49,584 bases of DNA. Source: Nocardiopsis sp. MG754419. Lineage in GTDB: Bacteria; Actinomycetota; Actinomycetes; Streptosporangiales; Streptosporangiaceae. The notes under the pieces were generated by a model, which did not search any database, was not told the origin of the DNA, and saw only the letters and a program-made list of their open reading frames with translations. The position numbers and the translations under genes were made by a program. Below, piece by piece: positions 41,212 to 49,584 of the stretch. Position 1 is the first letter of the stretch, and each line of letters begins with the position of its first letter. Where the stretch lies: NCBI RefSeq assembly GCF_018207095.1, contig NZ_QOCZ01000071.1, forward strand, positions 1-49,584. Direction: 5' to 3'.

Positions 41212-42261
41212 ATGAGCATCGCCCTGTCCCCAACCCGGCGACGAGCACTGACCGCGATCGCCTCGGCGACCCTGCTCGCCCTGATGGGCTGCGGCGCACC
41301 CGACGACCCGGCCGCCGAGAGCACCGACGCGGGCTCCGGCGCGCACCTCCCCGCCCCCGAGGGGGACACGGAGTATCCCCTGACCCTGACGACCTGGGCC
41401 GGGGAATCGGTCCTGGAGGAACGCCCCGAACGGGTCGCGGTCCTCGGCTTCTCCCCCAACGTGGACGCGCTCGAAGCGATCGGCGCGACCCCGGTGTACG
41501 CCCTCTCCGACGAGGACTGGGAATGGCGCGACCGGGGGTGGGAGTCCGGGATCGAGGTCGTGGACACCGCCACGCGCAAGGACCCGATCAACTTCGAGGG
41601 CATCGCCGCGGCCGACCCCGACCTCATCGTGGCCACCAACGGCGTCCACGACGAGGCCGACTTCGCGAAGCTGACCGACATCGCGCCCGTCCTGGATAAC
41701 GAGGAGCAGATCCCCGGCGACCGGATCGACTGGCGGGAGACCCAGCGGCTCATCGGTCGCACCCTCGACCTCGGTGAGGCCGCCGAGGAGGCGATAGCCC
41801 GGGCCGAGCAGGAGATCGACGCCGCGGCCGAGGAGGTGGGGGACGTCTCCGGCAGCACGATCACCATCGCCTACGACTACACCGAGACCGGCATGGACTA
41901 CTACACCGTGACCGATGGCACCGCCGAGGAGATCGTCGGGCGTCTGGGGTTCGCGCCGAACCCGCTCGCGGAGCACTTCGTCGACGACGCCGGGGTCTCC
42001 GACGAACAGATCGCGCTGCTGGACGCCGACATGCTGGTCGTGTTCTACAACAACGCGGCCGACCGTGACGCGCGCGAGGAGATGGACCTCTTCCAGGCGC
42101 TACCGCCGGTCGAGGAGGGGCGTTACGTCTCCGTCCTGTCCGACCAGGCCGACTCCGGTGGCAACGCCACCTGGGTGCTGCGCCGTGGCGCCAGCGCCCT
42201 GAGCCTGCCCTGGGCCATGGGCGCGATCGCCGACTGGGTCGACGAGGTGGAGCTCCCCTGA
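41212..42261 (+). CDS. Iron-siderophore ABC transporter substrate-binding lipoprotein
   Basis: The 349-aa protein has a lipobox ALMGC (C27) after an arginine-rich n-region (RRRAL). The mature part is a FepB/FhuD-type class III binding protein: RVAVLGFSPNVDALEAIGATPVYAL, then INFEGIAAADPDLIVATNGVHDEADFAKLTDIAPVLDN, and a long linking helix. It should capture ferric siderophores outside the membrane and hand them to the permeases. SD GAGAGGA precedes ATG 41212. Transcription is expected to rise under iron limitation through the upstream iron box. Confidence 0.94.
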   Translation: MSIALSPTRRRALTAIASATLLALMGCGAPDDPAAESTDAGSGAHLPAPEGDTEYPLTLTTWAGESVLEERPERVAVLGFSPNVDALEAIGATPVYALSDEDWEWRDRGWESGIEVVDTATRKDPINFEGIAAADPDLIVATNGVHDEADFAKLTDIAPVLDNEEQIPGDRIDWRETQRLIGRTLDLGEAAEEAIARAEQEIDAAAEEVGDVSGSTITIAYDYTETGMDYYTVTDGTAEEIVGRLGFAPNPLAEHFVDDAGVSDEQIALLDADMLVVFYNNAADRDAREEMDLFQALPPVEEGRYVSVLSDQADSGGNATWVLRRGASALSLPWAMGAIADWVDEVELP

Positions 42262-42301
42262 GCGCAGGACGGGGACGGCACCGGCGGAACGAGGACTCCT
42301 G

Positions 42302-43405
42302 ATGACACGGGTACCCCCGGAGGCGGCCGGTACGGCGGGGGCGGGGCGAGCGAGCCCCGCTCCCGGACCGTCGTCGCGCCCGGAGCCCCCACCGCGCGGC
42401 GGACGGCACCGGGCCCTGGGCCGTACGGTCGGCGTACTGCTGCTCTTGGTCGCGCTGCCCTCGGCCGGGACGGCGAGTCTGGCGTGGGGCACCAACCCGC
42501 TCACCCTCGACCAGGTGTGGTGGGGTCTGTGGCGGCGCGACGGCGCGGAGGCCGACCTCATCGTGTGGACGCTGCGCGTCCCGCGCACCGTGGTGGGCGT
42601 GCTCGTCGGCGCGGCCTTCGGCATGGCGGGCGCGCTGATCCAGGCGCTGACCCGCAACCCTCTCGCCGATCCGGGCATCCTCGGCGTGAACGCGGGTGCG
42701 GGGTTCGCGGTCACCCTCGGGGTCGGCCTCCTCGGCCTCACGGGGATGGGTGGCTACGTGTGGTGCGCCTTCGCGGGCGCGGCGGTCGCGACCGTGCTCG
42801 TGTACCTGATCGGCTCCGCCGGGCGCGGTCCGGCCCGACCGGTCACCCTGGTGCTCGCCGGGGTCGCCCTGGGGGCCGTCCTCACGGGATTCTCGACGTT
42901 CCTCACCCTCATCGACGAGCACACCTTCCGGTCCGTGCGCACCTGGGGTCTGGGATCCATCGCCCGTGTGAGCCTCGACGACACCCTCGCGGTGCTGCCG
43001 TTCCTGGCGACGGGGATGCTTCTGGCCCTGTTGCTCTCCCGGCCCCTGAACTCCCTCGCCCTGGGCGACGACCTGGCCTCGTCCCTGGGTGTCCGGGTGG
43101 TGCGCACGCGTGTCCTGGGGATCGTGGCCGTGACCCTGTTGGCCGGCGGGGCGACCGCGTTGACCGGTGGTCTGGCCTTCGTGGGGCTCATGGTCCCGCA
43201 CGTGGTGCGGTGGTTCGTCGGCCCGGACCAACGCTGGATCATCGCCTGCTCGGCCCCGGCCGCGGCGGTCCTGGTCCTGGCGGCGGACGTGCTGGGCCGG
43301 CTGGTCGCCCGCCCCTCGGAGGTCGAGGTCGGCATCGTCACCGCCGTCGTCGGCGCTCCGGTGCTGATCGCGTTGGTGCGCGCGAGGAGGGCGAGCGGAC
43401 TGTGA
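42302..43405 (+). CDS. FecCD-family iron-siderophore permease, first subunit
   Basis: The 367-aa membrane protein has a hydrophilic N-terminus of about 40 residues, then about ten helices with FecCD hallmarks: LRVPRTVVGVLVGAAFGMAGALIQALTRNPLADPGILGVNAGAGFAVT and LALGDDLASSLGV (the ATPase-contact region), and LAFVGLMVPHVVRWFVGPDQR. It transports the siderophore complex through the cytoplasmic membrane. It is coupled to the second permease by a GTGA overlap. The gap to the binding protein is 40 bases, so all three genes form one operon. Confidence 0.94.
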   Translation: MTRVPPEAAGTAGAGRASPAPGPSSRPEPPPRGGRHRALGRTVGVLLLLVALPSAGTASLAWGTNPLTLDQVWWGLWRRDGAEADLIVWTLRVPRTVVGVLVGAAFGMAGALIQALTRNPLADPGILGVNAGAGFAVTLGVGLLGLTGMGGYVWCAFAGAAVATVLVYLIGSAGRGPARPVTLVLAGVALGAVLTGFSTFLTLIDEHTFRSVRTWGLGSIARVSLDDTLAVLPFLATGMLLALLLSRPLNSLALGDDLASSLGVRVVRTRVLGIVAVTLLAGGATALTGGLAFVGLMVPHVVRWFVGPDQRWIIACSAPAAAVLVLAADVLGRLVARPSEVEVGIVTAVVGAPVLIALVRARRASGL

Positions 43406-44481
43406 CCACCATGGCCCGATCCGAGGGACCACCGCCCCGCGTGGACTTCGGTTACGCGACCCGCACGGTGCGGACCCGCTCCTTCTCCGCGCGGATCCCG
43501 CTCCGTTCGCTGACGATCACGGTGTTGCTGTTCGCCCTCGCGGCCGGGGTCGCGGTGGGGGCCCTCGGGATCGGCGACTACCCCCTGACCGTGCCCGAGG
43601 TCGGTGCGGCGCTCACCGGCGGCGGGGAGGCCTTCCACCGGACCATCGTGGTCGCGTGGCGGCTTCCCGTGGCCGTCGCGGTGGTCGTCTTCGGTGCGCT
43701 CCTGGGCGTGGGCGGCGCGATCTTCCAGTCGCTGACCCGCAACCCCCTGGGCTCCCCGGACGTGATCGGTTTCGACGCCGGTTCCTACACGGCCGTCGTC
43801 CTGACCCTGCTCGTGGTCGGCTCGGGCGGCTACTGGTCGATCGCCTCGGCCTCACTGCTGGGCGGTCTGACCACCGCGTTCGCCGTCTACCTGCTCGCCT
43901 ACCGCCGGGGCGTCCAGGGGTTCCGGCTCATCGTCGTCGGGATCGGCGTCTCCGCGATGCTGGGATCGGTCAACGCCTTCCTCATCACCCGGGCCGACAT
44001 CGACGACGCGATGACCGTCGGTTTCTGGGGGGCGGGTTCGGTCACGCGGGTGACGTGGGACGGTATGACGCCGGCCCTGGTGATCGCGGCGCTCGTCGCG
44101 CTCGCGGCGACGGCGCTGGCCCCGTCGTTGCGCAGGTTGGAACTGGGCGACGACGCCGCCGTGACCCAGGGGGCCCGCCCTGGACCGGCCCGGCTGGGGC
44201 TGCTGGTGACGGGGGTGGCGACCACGGCGCTGGTGACCGCCGCCGCGGGCCCGATCGGGTTCGTCGCCCTGGTCGCCCCGCAGCTCGCCCGGCGCCTGAC
44301 GCGTACACCGGGTGTGGGGCTGCTGTCGGCCGCCGCGATGGGGGCGGCGCTGCTGGCCGGTGCGCACCTGCTCTCCCTGGTGCTCTCCCAGGTCTACCGT
44401 CCCGTCCCGGTCGGTCTCGTCACCGTGTGTCTGGGCGGCCTGTACCTGATCCGGCTCCTGGTGCGCGAGGCCCGGAGGTAG
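43402..44481 (+). CDS. FecCD-family iron-siderophore permease, second subunit
   Basis: The 359-aa protein has the same plan as its partner: LPVAVAVVVFGALLGVGGAIFQSLTRNPLGSPDVIGFDAGSYTAVV, LELGDDAAVTQGA (ATPase-contact loop) and AGPIGFVALVAPQLARRLTRTPG. GTG 43402 overlaps the previous stop; an ATG at 43411 is a possible alternative. The two permeases probably form a heterodimer. No ATP-binding gene follows: the next gene is fumarylacetoacetase on the other strand, so the ATPase must be supplied from elsewhere. Confidence 0.94.
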   Translation: MTTMARSEGPPPRVDFGYATRTVRTRSFSARIPLRSLTITVLLFALAAGVAVGALGIGDYPLTVPEVGAALTGGGEAFHRTIVVAWRLPVAVAVVVFGALLGVGGAIFQSLTRNPLGSPDVIGFDAGSYTAVVLTLLVVGSGGYWSIASASLLGGLTTAFAVYLLAYRRGVQGFRLIVVGIGVSAMLGSVNAFLITRADIDDAMTVGFWGAGSVTRVTWDGMTPALVIAALVALAATALAPSLRRLELGDDAAVTQGARPGPARLGLLVTGVATTALVTAAAGPIGFVALVAPQLARRLTRTPGVGLLSAAAMGAALLAGAHLLSLVLSQVYRPVPVGLVTVCLGGLYLIRLLVREARR

Positions 44482-44549
44482 CCGCCGGTGTCCGGGACGG
44501 CGGCGACCGTGGGAGGGGCGGTGCGCGCCCCTCCCACGGCGCGATCCGG

Positions 44550-45761
44550 CTACGTCGCGGGGAGGATGCGCCCGGTGACCTCACCGAAGTCCACCCGGGT
44601 GCCGTCTGGTCCCGGCGCCGTGGCGGTGATGGTGACCTCGTCGCCGTCCTCCAGGAAGGTGCGCTCGGTGCCGTCGGGCAGAGTGAGCGGCTCCTTGCCG
44701 GACCAGGTCAACTCCAGGAGGCAGCCGCGCTGGGCCACCTCCGGGCCGCTGACGGTACCGGAGGCGAACACGTCGCCCGTGCGCAGGGACGCGCCGTTGA
44801 CGGTCATGTGCGCCAACTGCTGGGCCGCGGTCCAGTACATCAGCGCGAACGGTGGCCGCGACACCACGTGCCCGTTCAGCCGCACCTCCAGTCGCAGGTC
44901 CAGGCCCCAGGAGCGGCTTCCGGCGAGGTAGGGCAGCGGCTCAGGGTCCTGGGCGGGCTGCTCCACACGCGCCGCCTCCAGGGCGGCGACCGGAACGATC
45001 CACGGCGAGACGGACGTGGCGAACGACTTGCCCAGGAACGGACCCAGCGGAACGTACTCCCAGGCCTGGAGGTCGCGGGAGGACCAGTCGTTGAGCAGGA
45101 ACACCCCGAACACGTGGTCGGCGAAGTCGTCGACGGCCACCCGCCCTCCCATGGGGCTGGAGGTGCCGACCACGAAGCCCACCTCGGCCTCGATGTCCAG
45201 TCGCACCGACGGCCCGAAGGTCGGCGTGGCATCGGTGGGGGGTCGGCGCTGGCCGGAGGGGCGGGCGATGTCGGTGCCGGAGGCCACGATGGTTCCCGAA
45301 CGCCCGTGGTAGCCGATGGGCAGGTGCTTCCAGTTGGGGGTGAGTGGCTCCTGGTCGGGCCGGAAGATGCGACCGACGTTGGTGGCGTGGTGCTCGGAGG
45401 CGTAGAAGTCCACGTAGTCGGCCACGGTGAACGGCAGGTGCAGGCGCACCGAGGCACGGTCCACCAGGTGGGGACGGACCGTCTCCTCGTGGGCGGGGTC
45501 GGTGAGCCAGGTGGTCAGGCTACGGCGGACCGCGTCCCACACGGGCCGCCCGGCGGCCAGCAGGGCGTCCAGGTTCGGTCCGCCGACGGCGTCGGCGAAC
45601 GGGGCGTCCTGGGCGCGGGCCACCGCCCCCAGGTCCAGCACGTGGTCGCCGACGGCCACGCCCACGCGGGGCTCACCGCCGTCGACGGTGTACACCCCGT
45701 AGGGCAGGGTCGCCAGACCGAACTGCGCGTCGGGGGCGATGTCGAGCCAGCTGTCGGGCAT
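44550..45761 (-). CDS. fahA: Fumarylacetoacetase
   Basis: The 403-aa protein has the N-terminal SH3-like FAH_N domain (FGLATLPYGVYTVDGGEPRVGVAVG) and the catalytic FAH domain with metal/substrate ligands: DFYASEHHATNVG, YHGRSGTIVASGTDIARPSGQ, LDIEAEVGFVVG and LNDWSSRDLQAWEYVPLGPFLGKSFATSVSPWIV. It hydrolyses fumarylacetoacetate to fumarate and acetoacetate, the last step of tyrosine catabolism. It is the third gene of the hmgA operon (21 bases after the unknown gene). The start has a purine-rich GAGAAAGCGAGA upstream. Confidence 0.96.
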   Translation of the reverse strand: MPDSWLDIAPDAQFGLATLPYGVYTVDGGEPRVGVAVGDHVLDLGAVARAQDAPFADAVGGPNLDALLAAGRPVWDAVRRSLTTWLTDPAHEETVRPHLVDRASVRLHLPFTVADYVDFYASEHHATNVGRIFRPDQEPLTPNWKHLPIGYHGRSGTIVASGTDIARPSGQRRPPTDATPTFGPSVRLDIEAEVGFVVGTSSPMGGRVAVDDFADHVFGVFLLNDWSSRDLQAWEYVPLGPFLGKSFATSVSPWIVPVAALEAARVEQPAQDPEPLPYLAGSRSWGLDLRLEVRLNGHVVSRPPFALMYWTAAQQLAHMTVNGASLRTGDVFASGTVSGPEVAQRGCLLELTWSGKEPLTLPDGTERTFLEDGDEVTITATAPGPDGTRVDFGEVTGRILPAT

Positions 45762-45782
45762 GGGTCTCGCTTTCTCGTGTGC

Positions 45783-46613
45783 TCAGAGCACCCCGAGGAC
45801 GGTGAGGTCCTCCAGGGGCTCGGTGATGTCGCAGGTACCGAAGGAACGGAACCGGGCCCGCACGTCGGCCTGTTCGATGTCGGACAGGGCCACCGCGCGG
45901 GCGGCCAGGGCCCGGCCGTCCCGGTCGGCCAGAAGCGCCGCGGCGTCGGTGTCCGCCCCTCCGTCCAGGAGGGACCGGGTGGCCAGCAGGACGTTGAGGA
46001 ATCCGTGCTGTTCGAAGCCCTCGGCGCTGGTGTGGCGCACGGCGTGGTGCAGTCCCGCCGTGCACTTGAACGGCACTCCGGCGGTGATCGCCGCCGACAG
46101 CAGGGCCGCGAGTTCGTCCTCGGAGGGGTGGGCCTCGGCCCGTACTCCCCCGGTGCGGAACTTGGCGTTGGCACCGGTGCCGACCAGTGAGGCGATGTCG
46201 ACGGCGGCGGTGGTGCCGCGGGCCACCTCCACGTAGCCGATCGCGCCGGGCGGCAGGGCCGCGTCGAGCGCGGCGGCGGTGTCGGCGGCCTCACCCGGGG
46301 CGGCGGCGACCTCCAGACCGACCAGGTGCAGGGCCCGGTCCTCGCCCACCGCCGCGATCGCGGCCGGCGCGTCGGCCGCGCCGCCGGGGACGGTGACCAC
46401 CAGGTCGAGCGGCTCCGGTGCCGGTCCGGTCCCGGCCAGCAGGGCGCGCAGTTCGTCGACGCGCCCGTCGGAGACCAGGAAGGGCCCCACGTAACGGGCG
46501 CGCCCGCTCTCCCGGTGCGCGCGGTGCGCGGACAGCGCCTCGCCCATGGGCGCGTTCCCGGGCGGGAACAGCGCGGCGTCGTCGAACAGGGCGCGGAAGA
46601 GGACGTCGCTCAT
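45783..46613 (-). CDS. Uncharacterised conserved protein in the homogentisate operon
   Basis: The 276-aa protein opens with FDDAALFPPGNAPMGEALSAHRAHRESGRARYVGPFLVS and later has NAKFRTGGVRAEAHPSEDELAALLSAAITAGVPFKCTAGLHHAVRH. These two regions suggest a TIM-barrel-like enzyme with conserved Lys/His, but I know no assigned function. The ATG (46613-46611) overlaps the hmgA stop (46612-46610) as ATGA, so translation is coupled. fahA follows 21 bases later. A maleylacetoacetate isomerase would be expected in this slot and is not seen, so a related role is possible; this is inference only. Confidence 0.8.
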   Translation of the reverse strand: MSDVLFRALFDDAALFPPGNAPMGEALSAHRAHRESGRARYVGPFLVSDGRVDELRALLAGTGPAPEPLDLVVTVPGGAADAPAAIAAVGEDRALHLVGLEVAAAPGEAADTAAALDAALPPGAIGYVEVARGTTAAVDIASLVGTGANAKFRTGGVRAEAHPSEDELAALLSAAITAGVPFKCTAGLHHAVRHTSAEGFEQHGFLNVLLATRSLLDGGADTDAAALLADRDGRALAARAVALSDIEQADVRARFRSFGTCDITEPLEDLTVLGVL

Positions 46614-47818
46614 GGGCGCTTCCTCCGACCCTGGGCCCACGTCCAGGCGTAGACGCCGTCGTCCACGGCGGTACCGCCCTCTCCCAGGTCCAGGGGGCGG
46701 AAGGTGTCGACCATGACGGCGAGCTCGTCGAAGGCCTCGACCCCGACGCTGCGCTCGTAGGCACCGGGCTGGGGACCGTGGGAGTGTCCGCCCGGGTGCA
46801 GGGAGATGGAGCCCTGACCGATGCCGGAGCCCTTGCGGGCCTCGTAGTCGCCGCCGCAGTAGAACATGACCTCGTCGGAGTCCACGTTGGAGTGGTAGTA
46901 GGGCACCGGGATGGCGCCGGGGTGGTAGTCCACCTTGCGCGGCACGAAGTTGCAGATGACGAAGTTGTGGCCCTCGAACACCTGGTGCACGGGCGGCGGC
47001 TGGTGGACGCGCCCGGTGATGGGCTGGAAGTCGTCGACGTTGAACACGTACGGGTAGAGGCAGCCGTCCCAGCCCACGACGTCGAACGGGTGGGTGGGAT
47101 AGGTGTAGCGGGTGCCGGAGATGCCGCCGGGCCCGTCGCCGCGGTGCTTGATGAGCACGTCGACGTTCTCGCCCTCCGCCAACAGCGGGCCCTCGGGGCC
47201 GCGCAGGTCGCGTTCGCAGTAGGGGGCGTGCTCCAGGAACTGTCCGTAGCGGGACAGGTAGCGCTTGGGCGGGGCGATGTGGCTGTTGGCCTCGATGGCG
47301 TAAGCGCGCAGGGGTTCGTCACCGGTCGGCACCCAGCGGTGCGTGGTGGCGCGCGGCAGGATCACGTAGTCGCCGCGGCCCACCTCCAGCACGCCGAAGA
47401 CGGTCTCCACCCGGCCGGTGCCGGACTCGATGTAGACGCACTCGTCACCGATGCCGTTGCGGTACAGCTCCGAGGGGGCTCCGGCGACGACGTAGGAGAT
47501 GCGCACGTCGTCGTTGCCCAGGACCAGTCGGCGCGACTCGACGACGTCGGCGGCCTTCCAGTCCTGCCCCTGGAAGAGGTCGTGGAGCTTGAGGTGGCGC
47601 GGGATCATCGGGGCGTTGCGCCCACGGGACTGGTCGGGGACCTGCCATTCGGCGGCGTCGACGATGGCCGACGGGATGGCGCGGTGGTACAGCAGGGAGG
47701 AGTCGGCGGAGAAGCCCTCCTCGCCCATGAGCTCCTCGTAGTACAGGCCGCCGTCGGGGTTGTGGTGCTGGGTGTGGCGGGTGCGGGGCACGTCGCCGAC
47801 CTTGCGGTAGTGCGCCAT
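46610..47818 (-). CDS. hmgA: Homogentisate 1,2-dioxygenase
   Basis: The 402-aa protein is a cupin dioxygenase with family sequence throughout: MAHYRKVGDVPRTRHTQH, GDYVILPRATTHRWVPTGDEP, YPTHPFDVVGWDGCLYPYVFNVDDFQPITGRVHQPPPVHQVFEGHNFVICNFVPRKVDYHP and SISLHPGGHSHGPQPGAYE (iron ligands His/Glu within these). It opens homogentisate to maleylacetoacetate. SD AGGAGG precedes ATG 47818. It is first in the operon, with the unknown gene and fahA behind it. Confidence 0.96.
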   Translation of the reverse strand: MAHYRKVGDVPRTRHTQHHNPDGGLYYEELMGEEGFSADSSLLYHRAIPSAIVDAAEWQVPDQSRGRNAPMIPRHLKLHDLFQGQDWKAADVVESRRLVLGNDDVRISYVVAGAPSELYRNGIGDECVYIESGTGRVETVFGVLEVGRGDYVILPRATTHRWVPTGDEPLRAYAIEANSHIAPPKRYLSRYGQFLEHAPYCERDLRGPEGPLLAEGENVDVLIKHRGDGPGGISGTRYTYPTHPFDVVGWDGCLYPYVFNVDDFQPITGRVHQPPPVHQVFEGHNFVICNFVPRKVDYHPGAIPVPYYHSNVDSDEVMFYCGGDYEARKGSGIGQGSISLHPGGHSHGPQPGAYERSVGVEAFDELAVMVDTFRPLDLGEGGTAVDDGVYAWTWAQGRRKRP

Positions 47819-47936
47819 GGAAGCCTCCTCTGTCGTGGGTCCCCGACCGTGCCGGGCGGGGCCGCTCCTGATCGTCGGTATCCGGTTCGGGACCGTGGTC
47901 CGGGTCGCCCGACCGCATCCGGCCGGGCGCTCGGGT

Positions 47937-49584
47937 TCAGGCGGGGACGGGGTCGGTGGCCGCCTGCCCCAGTGCGGTGCGGACCGCGGCGCGCACGGCG
48001 GCCGTGTCGGTTCCGGCCACCACGGCGGCGACGTGGGCGTCGGGGCGTACCAGCCACACCTGACCCGGGTCGGGGGTCAGGGCGCGGCGCAGGGCACCGG
48101 TGGGGTCCACGTCGGCCAGGTGGAACGTGGCGACCGGCGCGGGGGTGGCGGCGGTGGCGGCGGCGTGCACCGCGTCGCGCAGGGCCGCGGCGTCGCCGTC
48201 ATCGGGCGCGGCGCACACCAGGAGGGTCAGGCCCTCCCGCAGCAGTGGACGCAGCCGGGTCGTCTCGGGCCGGTCGGCCAGGGACAGGGGCACGTCGGGC
48301 AGGATCACGCCGGGGCAGGGCGCGGGGGCGCTTCCTCGCGGCGGTCGGCCCTCGAAGGGGCGTTCCGGGCAGGGCGTGGTGAGTGTGGAGTCGGTGTACC
48401 AGAAGGGTTCGGCCAGACGCCCGGAGTCCACCCGCGGGTGGGCCTCGGCGTCGGTGACGGCCCGTTCGAGGACGTCCAGACGCACCCGCCGCTCCTCCTC
48501 GTCGCGAGGGACGAGGAAGCGCATGGTGGCGCTGGTGACGTCGGCGTTCTCCAGTGCCGCCGCGTGGCGTTCGGTGTGGTAACTCTCCAGGAGTTCCTCC
48601 CCCGCCCATCCGTCACGGACGTAGGCGAGTTTCCAGGCGGCGTTCTCGGCGTCCTGCACACCGGAGTTGAGGCCCCGGGCGCCGAAGGGGGCGACCAGGT
48701 GCGCGTTGTCGCCGGCGAGCAGGACCCGTCCCACCCGCATGCGGTCGGCCACCCGGGTGTGGAAGCGGTACACCGAGTGCCACACGATCTCGTAGGGGGT
48801 GTCGCCGATGATCCGACGGATCCGTGCGTCCAGACGGCCGCCGGACTCCTCGGCCGCCAGGTCGAAGTCGGAGGGCACCTGCCAGTCGATGCGGAACACC
48901 GAGTCCGGACAGGGGTGGATGAGGACCTGGCGGCCGGGGTTCCACTCGGGGTCGAAGTAGAAGCGGCGTTCGCGTTCCCAGCCACCGAGGTCGGCGCGGA
49001 TGTCGCAGATGAGGAAGCGGTCGTCGAAGCTGGTGCCGGTGAAGTCCACGCCCAGGGCCGCGCGGACGACGCCGCCGTGGGCGCCCAGACAGGAGATCGC
49101 GTGCGATCCGCGCAGTCGCACCGGGCCGTGCGGGGTGGCGCACTCGACCGTGACACCGTGCTCGTCCTGGTCGAGCCCGGTGATCTCGTGCCCCCAACCG
49201 ATGGTGACGCCGGCCCGGGCCAGGAGGTCGTCGAGGACCTGCTCGGTGCGGGACTGGGAGATGTTGACGAAGGACGGCAGGGACGAGGCGCCCGGGTCGG
49301 GCAGGCGCACGCTGAACAGCTCGCGCTCCCGGTAGAAAGTGCGCGCGGTGTCCCAGGTCAGCCCCTCGTCGATGATGGTCCGCCCGCCGAGCCACTCCCA
49401 CACGTCCAGCACGTCGCGCTGCTGGCAGATGGCCTTGGATCCCACCGCGTCGCGCGCGGGGCGTGCGTCGATGAGGCGGACGGGGACCCCGCGACGGGCC
49501 AGCAGGAGGGCGGCGGTCTGTCCGACCGGCCCCGCGCCGAGCACCAGGACGGGGTCGGCTGCGGTGTCGGCGGGGGCGCGGGGC
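47937..49584 (-). CDS. FAD-dependent aromatic hydroxylase (MhpA/PheA-like), 5' truncated
   Basis: The frame runs off the window end, so the true start is not visible. The protein has GAGPVGQTAALLLARRGVPVRLID (FAD Rossmann motif), the GD motif GRVLLAGDNAHLVAPFGARGLNSGVQDAENAAWKLA, and a C-terminal thioredoxin-like domain of about 150 residues, as in phenol hydroxylase-like flavoprotein monooxygenases. It should hydroxylate an aromatic substrate using NAD(P)H and O2. Upstream of hmgA it could make homogentisate from hydroxyphenylacetate, which is inference. It is 118 bases from hmgA. Confidence 0.88.
   Translation of the reverse strand, partial: PRAPADTAADPVLVLGAGPVGQTAALLLARRGVPVRLIDARPARDAVGSKAICQQRDVLDVWEWLGGRTIIDEGLTWDTARTFYRERELFSVRLPDPGASSLPSFVNISQSRTEQVLDDLLARAGVTIGWGHEITGLDQDEHGVTVECATPHGPVRLRGSHAISCLGAHGGVVRAALGVDFTGTSFDDRFLICDIRADLGGWERERRFYFDPEWNPGRQVLIHPCPDSVFRIDWQVPSDFDLAAEESGGRLDARIRRIIGDTPYEIVWHSVYRFHTRVADRMRVGRVLLAGDNAHLVAPFGARGLNSGVQDAENAAWKLAYVRDGWAGEELLESYHTERHAAALENADVTSATMRFLVPRDEEERRVRLDVLERAVTDAEAHPRVDSGRLAEPFWYTDSTLTTPCPERPFEGRPPRGSAPAPCPGVILPDVPLSLADRPETTRLRPLLREGLTLLVCAAPDDGDAAALRDAVHAAATAATPAPVATFHLADVDPTGALRRALTPDPGQVWLVRPDAHVAAVVAGTDTAAVRAAVRTALGQAATDPVPA

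Noticed and set aside
41861..43432. Long minus-strand frame (523 codons) opposite the binding protein and permease
   Set aside because: Dominated by His/Arg/Gln/Pro and opposite clear FecCD sequence; shadow.
1..49584. tRNA genes, rRNA, CRISPR arrays, intact insertion sequences
   Set aside because: No cloverleaf with a TΨC-like GTTCGANNC core, no regular spaced repeats and no transposase-like protein were found on reading both strands.

Overview
The window is very GC-rich (about 70%, strong G/C bias at third codon positions, many GTG/TTG starts) and has several leaderless promoters. Its actinobacterial hallmarks include paired DUF1918/DUF1876 domains, an IdeR-like iron box, a mycobacterial-type LexA box, an Rv2578c-type radical SAM protein and DUF6292. 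This points to a filamentous actinomycete. Nocardiopsis or a close relative is my best guess, which is inference and not proof. No tRNA, rRNA, CRISPR array or intact transposase was seen.

Layout. 1-4.4 kb: the end of a sensor kinase and its LuxR-type response regulator, facing an acyl-CoA-synthetase-like protein whose catalytic motifs are eroded, then a Bcr/CflA exporter. 4.5-5.7 kb: a HipA-like kinase/DUF3037 pair. 6.2-10.2 kb: a kinase-derived membrane protein divergent from a MoxR-DUF58-VWA operon. 10.3-15.3 kb: housekeeping enzymes (HAD, Nudix, amino-acid permease, DUF1918/1876 protein, two methyltransferases). 15.4-18.0 kb: two CNNM/CorC-type (Mg2+-linked) membrane proteins behind a coupled 45-codon leader ORF. 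18.0-20.2 kb: a nearly 1 kb gene-poor stretch, then a three-gene island (low-GC excisionase-type HTH, an unknown protein, a DUF6292-like protein).

20.2-31.7 kb: redox and stress genes with visible operators (XRE-cupin regulator with FAD reductase and methyltransferase; OhrR-Ohr; ALDH7; TetR with ALDH3), a pyroglutamyl-peptidase-like protein with the nucleophilic Cys replaced by Ser, and two NodB polysaccharide deacetylases. 31.7-40.2 kb: HxlR/aldo-keto reductase pair, VOC protein, glutaminase-STAS, a LexA-boxed radical SAM gene facing an AlkD-like DNA glycosylase, and several small proteins. 40.2-44.5 kb: an AraC regulator and an iron-siderophore importer (binding lipoprotein and two permeases, no ATPase) behind an iron box. 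44.5 kb to the end: the homogentisate (tyrosine/phenylalanine) degradation operon with an uncharacterised coupled gene and an FAD hydroxylase cut by the window end.

Most interesting leftovers: the acidic/proline leader peptide before the Mg2+-linked pair; a 20-22 bp intergenic motif present three times (two copies inside a longer about 65 bp element); the excisionase/unknown/DUF6292 island with a Shine-Dalgarno-masking hairpin; and a group of proteins that keep a fold but lose catalytic residues.
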